From: Phoronis australis
Lineage: Eukaryota; Phoronida; Phoronidae
DNA length: 64,000 nt
Direction of reading: 5' to 3'
Assembly (NCBI GenBank): GCA_002633005.1
Contig: NMRA01000359.1
Location: 275,438-339,437, forward strand
The translations under genes were made by a program, and so were the position numbers. Positions within the stretch are counted from its first letter, which is position 1. Each line of letters opens with the position of its first letter. Shown here piece by piece: positions 58,010 to 64,000 of this stretch. A model generated the notes under the pieces. The model was not told the DNA's origin and ran no database searches. It worked only from the letters and a program-made list of their open reading frames with translations.

Positions 58010-58779
58010 ATGGAGGATGAAAACAGAAAAAGGAACGCCAGCACCGAAAGCACTGCTCTAAATGTGATTTCTAAGAAGATTTTAGAAGTATTACCCCAGT
58101 CCATGAGTCAGATCGCAGTACATGTGAAAGTGATCCTGAAATCCTGAGGTTTCAAAAGGCACTTACATCGCCAGAAGTGATCAAAACTTTGAGAGAGTAA
58201 CTAATAGATCCTGCCCTAATCGAGATTAAGAGCTTCTATGAATCCAAACTAAAGGAAAAGGACGGCCAGATTCATGACCTCAAAGTGCAAGTGAGTGACC
58301 TTCAAAATAGTGTGGACAGTCTCGAGCAATATTCTCGTCGAAATAACATAGTAATCCACGGAATCAACGAGCCAGATAACGAACGCAAAGGGGACACAGA
58401 TAAAGCTGTTATTGATTTCGGCAAGAAGCTTAATATCGACATCAGTTACGAAGACATATGTAGATCCCATAGACTAGTACCCAAGAAACCCAATCAGTCA
58501 AGGCCAATCATATGCAAATTCATAGCTTACAACACCCGTGCGATGTTTCTCCACCATAAAAGTAAACTCAGATTCCAAGACAGACCACTGTACATTAACG
58601 AAAATTTGACCAAAAGAAGATCCAGTCTATTTGCTCGATGTCGGCGCCTCGTGAAGTCACACACAATAAACAGAACCTGGACCCATGATGGAAACATTTT
58701 GATTCAACTGAAAGACAGCAAGATCAAGCAAATCTCTTCCGAGACAGACTTACTTGTGCTCAAAAACTGTGAACTATAG
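58010..58779 (+). pseudogene. LINE ORF1, RNA-binding protein (broken)
   Basis: The start ACCATGG at 58010 has an ideal context. Reading then shifts frame near 58110 and meets a TAA at about 58198 before the long intact part (58285-58779). It has a heptad-like coiled coil (LKVQVSDLQNSVDSLEQYSR), then NNIVIHGI, the start of an L1-ORF1-type RRM domain, and a basic C-terminal part. The usual role is nucleic-acid chaperone in the retrotransposition particle. Confidence 0.75.
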
Positions 58780-60272
58780 TCTGTACTCCGCATCAATTGG
58801 CAAGTATGATTTGTAGAACGCAACACATATTATTCAATGTAAAATATGGCGTACTCCCTTAGTCAACTCTCGCCATGTTTGTTTACTCTTTTCTGGCGCA
58901 GCCCGAGTCTTTTTCACTCCGAGTCTACTCCTACAGGCCACCCATTAATAAACAAATTCTCGTCTTTAACCCACTCATCCGTTTACAGGTGCAGTGCTTA
59001 TATTGAAAGGGTTACATAAATAAGACGCGCCGTCATAGTGAGTATTACCTTCAGTCACACCATTATTTTCTGACTCCTAATTTACCCCAAATCCAAGTTT
59101 AGAGAAATTGCTTCATTGTGGTTACCAAAAGGCCAGTGCATACTCTCTTGGTACACGTTAACATAAATGTAGAGCCTACTAGAAGTGACAACGTGCCGAT
59201 GTATGCTTACAAGTCGTTCTGTTAAAAATCAGTGACCCAATAACATAACTATGTGCTCAAACAAAGCCAAACTGAGCTCTTGCCTATAAATTTTGATTTT
59301 GATATTGGCATGACAACTTTTGGCCCACGGGCAAACTCGGTGCAGCAAAAAGTACATCTCGCTTGAATTTTGATTTTGCAAGTGATAATGTACTTTAAAT
59401 GCTCTTCTGGGTCAATTAGCTACAGCCTACACGCATGGCTTCCCAATAACAATGAAACAACAAGGAGTAAAATCAGAACATCTTTTATCTTAGTAATGAT
59501 TATTTTTTTTAAAGTATTTCACGTCTCACATGTGTCATGATTATGAAACTACACTGAACTTGACAACTGTAGTTGTGTCATTCAGATACATGTACATGTA
59601 TGTTACCTCAATGATTCATTTTCATCTACAAGTGTGAATCAGTTCAGGAGTTAACTTTGCTTTTTAAGTTGTTCCAATTTTTATCACCATTAACGTTCAA
59701 GCTAAAAACGGCCAAACAAGTATCGTATAGTCTCAGAGCTCTATTTGACTCGGGCAGCGTCATGCATAATAACAACTTAATTGGCAATATATTTTCATCC
59801 CAAAGTACAGTATTAATGTTCTACATAATTATGTACAAATTGTTTACCCCGTTGACTCTCATCTATTTGAACTAATATCACATCCGTAGTACGCCAATCC
59901 ATTGCACTTGTTAATGTTACTAATCCATCAGTTTTATATTTGCAAGATTTAGCCTAACTCAATGTAATTAAATTAGTGGTGGTGGGAATTTTCATGCCTA
60001 CCCTAGTGTTTATAGCTTTTGTCCTTACTTCATTACTTTTAGTCTATTCACACACTTGTATATACTTCTTTTTCTCTTGTTAGATAAGCATATTAACTAT
60101 GAACTGTATGAATTTATCAGTATTTAACTACAGACATAATAATTGTAATTGTTCGGGTGTCTGGAAAACAAAAATACCCCACTGCTTTTCGTCTATTACG
60201 CTCGACCTCACTCTTCTACTGCGAAAACGACCCCGAACTGAGCACTTATGTACATGTAATGTTTACTGCACT
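58780..60272. other. Spacer between LINE ORF1 and ORF2
   Basis: About 1.5 kb without a recognised coding region, unusually long for this LINE type. It may be an internal UTR or a nested insertion. I found no clear element ends. Confidence 0.5.
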
Positions 60273-63200
60273 ATGAAGAACTCATGTTGTGATATTCGAG
60301 GTATCATTGAGCAAAGTCTTTTGGCTGCTGGTGACAGAGGTCAATCCAGGACCAGGCACTCAGGGTTTAGCCAGCTTCAAGGTCTTATTCACTAATATCA
60401 ACAGTATCAAGGCGAACAATCTTTCAAGATTTGATCTTCTCAAGCAAGTTATTACAGACAACCATTACATGGTCATTGCTATATGTGAATCTGGAACACT
60501 GTCCGAAGACAACCTCAGTGCACTTATTATTCCAGAATACCACATTGCCTACCACACTAACGTCGGGAGGGGGTTGATCTTGTTTGTGCACAACTCCGTA
60601 AATTACAAAACAATTGATGATAAAATTATACATTCAATGAGTAACTGTTGGATTGAACTTTACGTCAACCACAAAAAGGTATATTACGTTTTTTTCTATC
60701 GCTCACCCTCACAGACGTCCCATGAAAGGAAAGCATATTTCAAAACCTTTTCAGAGCAATTGCAAGAACTCTCTCAAACTAATAAAACAATTGTTATCAA
60801 CGGGGATTTCAACGCAAGAAATAGTACTTGGTACTCTGAAGACAATGACAACCAAGCCGGTTTCGAATTATTCGATATTCTCCTCACAAATGACTGTATA
60901 CAACTAATAAACGAGCCGACACGTTTAACAGAGTATTCACATTCTTGCCTTGATTTATGTGTAACAAACAATCTCGGATTAATTGAATCCACTTCTGTAA
61001 GGCCTCCCATTGGTAACTCAGATCACGTTATAGAAACAACATTCACACTCAACTGCGCACCTAAAGAACCAGACATTATGAAGAAGATCTGGAATTACAA
61101 CCTCATTAATATGGACAAACTGCGCTCTGACATAACCACATTCAACTGGACCGATATACTGAACAAAAGTGACATAAATGACGCAGTCTCAATATTCACA
61201 CAGTCACTCTACAACATATTAGATAATAATATCCCATCAACCATGAAAACAATAAAAAACAAGAACAAACCGTGGTTTAACAATAACATTAAGTCTGAAA
61301 TAAATAAAAGAAATAAACTGTACAGATCGTTCAGAAGATCAAATAACCCATGCACATTCAAGCGCTACAAAGAACAGTGCAAGAGTGTGGAAGAACTAAT
61401 TAAAAAGACAAAACAAGTCTATAAGATGAAAGGTATCTCCAATATCAAAAATGTCTCCAAAAATTCTAAGGAATATTGGGATATAGTAAACAAATTTCGA
61501 GGACAGGTAAAGCAATCATCATACCCCACCATCCACTCAAAAGAATCCAACTCTCAGACGTCATCCAGTGCCGATAAATGTATCTTATTTCTAGACTACT
61601 TCAATGCCAAGAGTCACATTGCACCAACAATAAACTATCCAGAATTCCCAAACAGAACATTAGAACACCTCTCTTACATAGAAGCCCAACCATCTGAAGT
61701 CAGAAAACTACTAGAAAACATTGACGAAAACAAAAACGAGGGTACCAATCTCATAACCAATAAAATGATCAAGATAATAGCAAGAGAGCTTACACTTCCT
61801 CTGACAACATTATACAACAAAATACTACAATCTGGAAAATTTCCTTCGAACTGGAAGCTTGGCGTTATGATACCAATACACAAAAAGAACTCCAAAACAG
61901 ACATTGCCAACTATCGCCCCATAACTACTTAACACCTTATCCAAAATTTTAGAAAAAATTTCTCAGCACATGTTTGACCACCTCTCTTCCCAAAACCTCA
62001 TATATCGTCGCCAATTTGGATTCATGCCTGGTAACAGCACTGTGTCGCAACTTACAGAAATTGTACACGACATCCACCTCCAGTTTGAGAAAGGGTACAA
62101 CGTGAGATCCGTATTTTTAGACATTGCGTCAGCTTTTGATGTCGTTCCCCATGACCTGCTTCTACATAAATTACAATCTTACGGTTTCTGAGGCACTCTT
62201 CTCTTACTTTTAAAATCATATCTGGAAAATCGAACTTACAAAGTCCGAATTGAGGGTGTCTTATCACCTTCATCAACGCCAGGTTTCGTAAATGCTGGAG
62301 TACCACAGGGTAGCGTACTAGGCCCCTTACTCTTTTTACTGTACATCAATGATCTTCCAGACACGATAAGCTCTAAAACATTCTTATATGCTGATGACAC
62401 TGCAATATTCCACCCATTCTCAAAAGAGCATCCCCATGACTCCTTACAATTGCAAACTGACCTTAACAAACTCTATGACTGGTCTCACAAATGGAAGATG
62501 AAATTTAAACCTGAAAAAAGTGTTGATCTTATATTTTCTAAGTCTAATAATACTCATTTCCAAACAAATCCAACACTGGAATTATCACTCAATGGGGAAG
62601 TTATCCCCAATAAGTTCACGCACAAACATCTTGGCTTGCTACTCGACCATAAGCTTACATTTACTCCTCATTGTCGCGAACTCGTTCAAAAAGTACAAAA
62701 ATTAATTAATCCAATTAGAATTATCTCTCGTCATCTCAACTCCATGCATCTTGAAACTCTGTTCAAGTCTTTTGTACTTCCACATCTAGATTACTGTGAC
62801 ATAATCTACCAATCGGCAAACGCTGGCATACTTCTCCAATTAGAAAGACTACAATACCAAGCAGCTTTAGCCATAACTGGGGCATACAAAGGGTCCAACA
62901 CAATCAAGGTTCTAAATAGTCTTCACTGGAGCAAACTAGCAACCCGTCGTAAACTCCACCTGTCCATGTATACATTCAAAGTCTTAACCAACATAAACAA
63001 TTTCTCTAACAAAATCCTCTTTGACTCCTACAAAAGACCAAGCACGAGACCAGGACTCCGGCAAAGCAATATGTATACTATTCCAGCCTCCATCAGCCAA
63101 GCCTTCAGAAGATCAACGATATTAACTTTTATTGACAACTGGAATTCCTTACCATTCAAAATAAAAGAAAGCACTTCAATTGTCACTCTCAAAAATAACT

Positions 63201-63478
63201 TTAAAATGCATACCACTACTCCAGACTTGCCAGTCCCATTGACATCATTCCAACTTCCCCGCAACCATGAAATAACCCTATACAGATCAAGGTGTTGTCT
63301 ATTCCTAAACAACGAGAAATTTAGACATAATTTTAATAATATTTCGGCTCTGTGTTCCTGTGGAGATACCCAGACATATCCTCATGTTTTCTTTGCTTGT
63401 GAGGTATGCAAGGAGGAGAGGGTACAGCTCTTCCAGGCACTCGAACAATACCCCAATGTTTATAAAAAAATACTCTGA
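60273..63478 (+). pseudogene. LINE ORF2: 2A-like motif, endonuclease, reverse transcriptase (broken)
   Basis: A short leader from ATG 60273 gives SLLAAGD, then a frame change inside the 2A-like motif to EVNPGPG (60318-60354). The endonuclease follows in frame 1 (LFTNINSIKANN, INGDFNARN, and SDHV at the catalytic Asp-His). A second frame change lies at about 61922 after NYRPI. The reverse transcriptase follows in frame 2: FGFMPGNST, a TGA at 62189 after LQSYGF, AGVPQGSVLGPLLFLLYIND, and YADD at 62387-62398. The C-terminal C-x-C-x7-H-x4-C motif lies near 63350. The stop is at 63476. The TGA is probably a CpG change of an Arg CGA codon. Confidence 0.88.
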
Positions 63479-63812
63479 AATTCCGCAATTGTTCAACATA
63501 ATTAATTTCTTTCTAGTATATGGATGTCAAGAACTTAACTCAAACAAAAGTATGGGTTTATTTGAAATAGTATCAGAATTTCTTTATAACATTAAATCTC
63601 TTTGTGTGAGTGGATAGAATTTTATACATCTGTATGAAAATGAATTATTTTCATTCGTTGTCATATATCATTGCATTCTTAACATCAGTTTTTTTATTTA
63701 TGTATTCGTATATAATCATTGTATATAGACTTCTTTGTACTTTTTTACCCAGATCTAATGCCTCTTGGCGCTTTCTGGGTTATGTATATTCATTGTATTC
63801 TGAATATTTCGT

Positions 63813-63831
63813 AATAAACATTAAAAAAAAA
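63813..63831 (+). terminator. LINE poly(A) signal and tail
   Basis: AATAAA at 63813-63818 is followed four bases later by nine A (63823-63831), the expected 3' end of a LINE copy. Confidence 0.8.
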
Positions 63832-63840
63832 TCATAGTGT

Positions 63841-64000
63841 TATGCAAAATTGATTTTTTAAAGTTTTTACTCGCAAAACAAGGATTCTATTGTGAAAGTT
63901 ACAGTCACATTATGTGCCAAACGGGTTGGCAACCCTGCCAGTGTTCTTGCATAACCTTCAGTTCTTATGTTAACATTTTCTGCATTGCTGATTATGCATT
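63841..64000. other. Right edge, PCCA intron 11 continues
   Basis: Unique-looking intron sequence. The next PCCA exon is not reached. Confidence 0.6.

Larger units (their letters stand above)
57922..63833 (+). mobile_element. Nearly full-length APE-type LINE with 2A-like motif (5.9 kb), inactive
   Basis: Non-LTR retrotransposon in the same direction as PCCA. Order: short 5' leader (88 nt), ORF1 (coiled coil plus L1-type RNA-binding domain), 1.3-kb spacer, ORF2 (2A-like motif, apurinic endonuclease, reverse transcriptase, C-terminal Cys/His motif), AATAAA at 63813 and a 9-A tail. Direct repeat ATAGTGT at 57915-57921 and 63834-63840 is a candidate target duplication. Both ORFs are broken by a few lesions, so it is young but dead. 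CR1/L2/Rex-like placement is likely but not resolved. Confidence 0.85.

Noticed and set aside
58960-58992. Possible PCCA exon 12 acceptor (ccgtttacag)
   Set aside because: Downstream translation does not match the expected VRVDSGI region of PCCA, and it lies inside the LINE spacer.

Overview
This is invertebrate animal genomic DNA. It is AT-rich, its genes carry many short exons with GT-AG introns, and mobile-element debris fills many introns. Two slowly evolving housekeeping genes stand head to head. Their near-vertebrate protein sequence, and 2A-type, hAT-like and tandem-repeat elements of kinds common in molluscs, annelids, brachiopods and invertebrate deuterostomes, suggest one of those groups. 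I cannot name the species.

Positions 3651-46529, minus strand: a complete USP9X / fat-facets deubiquitinase gene. I reassembled 56 coding exons by matching phase and splice sites. Together they give 7500 nt, about 2499 residues, close to the roughly 2550 of vertebrate USP9X, with the catalytic Cys and His boxes intact and no lesion. A further 30-nt, phase-compatible candidate microexon (36300-36329) lies in intron 14. Positions 1-3650 are its 3' flank or 3' UTR plus a small TIR transposon.

Positions 46530-47632: a divergent intergenic region of about 1.1 kb between the two start codons, probably a shared promoter.

Positions 47633-57187, plus strand: the first 11 coding exons (430 codons) of PCCA, mitochondrial propionyl-CoA carboxylase alpha. 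They carry a targeting peptide and nearly all of the biotin carboxylase domain. The remaining domain linker and biotinyl domain must lie beyond the right edge.

Mobile and repeated DNA: a foldback element of about 2.35 kb with roughly 400-bp arms (7997-10343); two copies of a 109-bp hAT-like MITE (14745, 16971); a 514-bp TIR element (38723); a 294-bp TIR element (281); a small foldback (50179); LINE tail debris (44091); a tandem repeat family carrying CTCF-like motifs, interrupted by a 969-base assembly gap (51670-53740), with a diverged inverted relative in USP9X intron 6; and a nearly complete APE-type LINE (57922-63833) in PCCA intron 11, whose 2A-like motif is split by a frameshift.

The two genes share no pathway; only their promoter arrangement links them. 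I do not see a clear new multi-gene system here. The observations most worth testing are the microexon, the broken 2A LINE and the CTCF-like repeat array.
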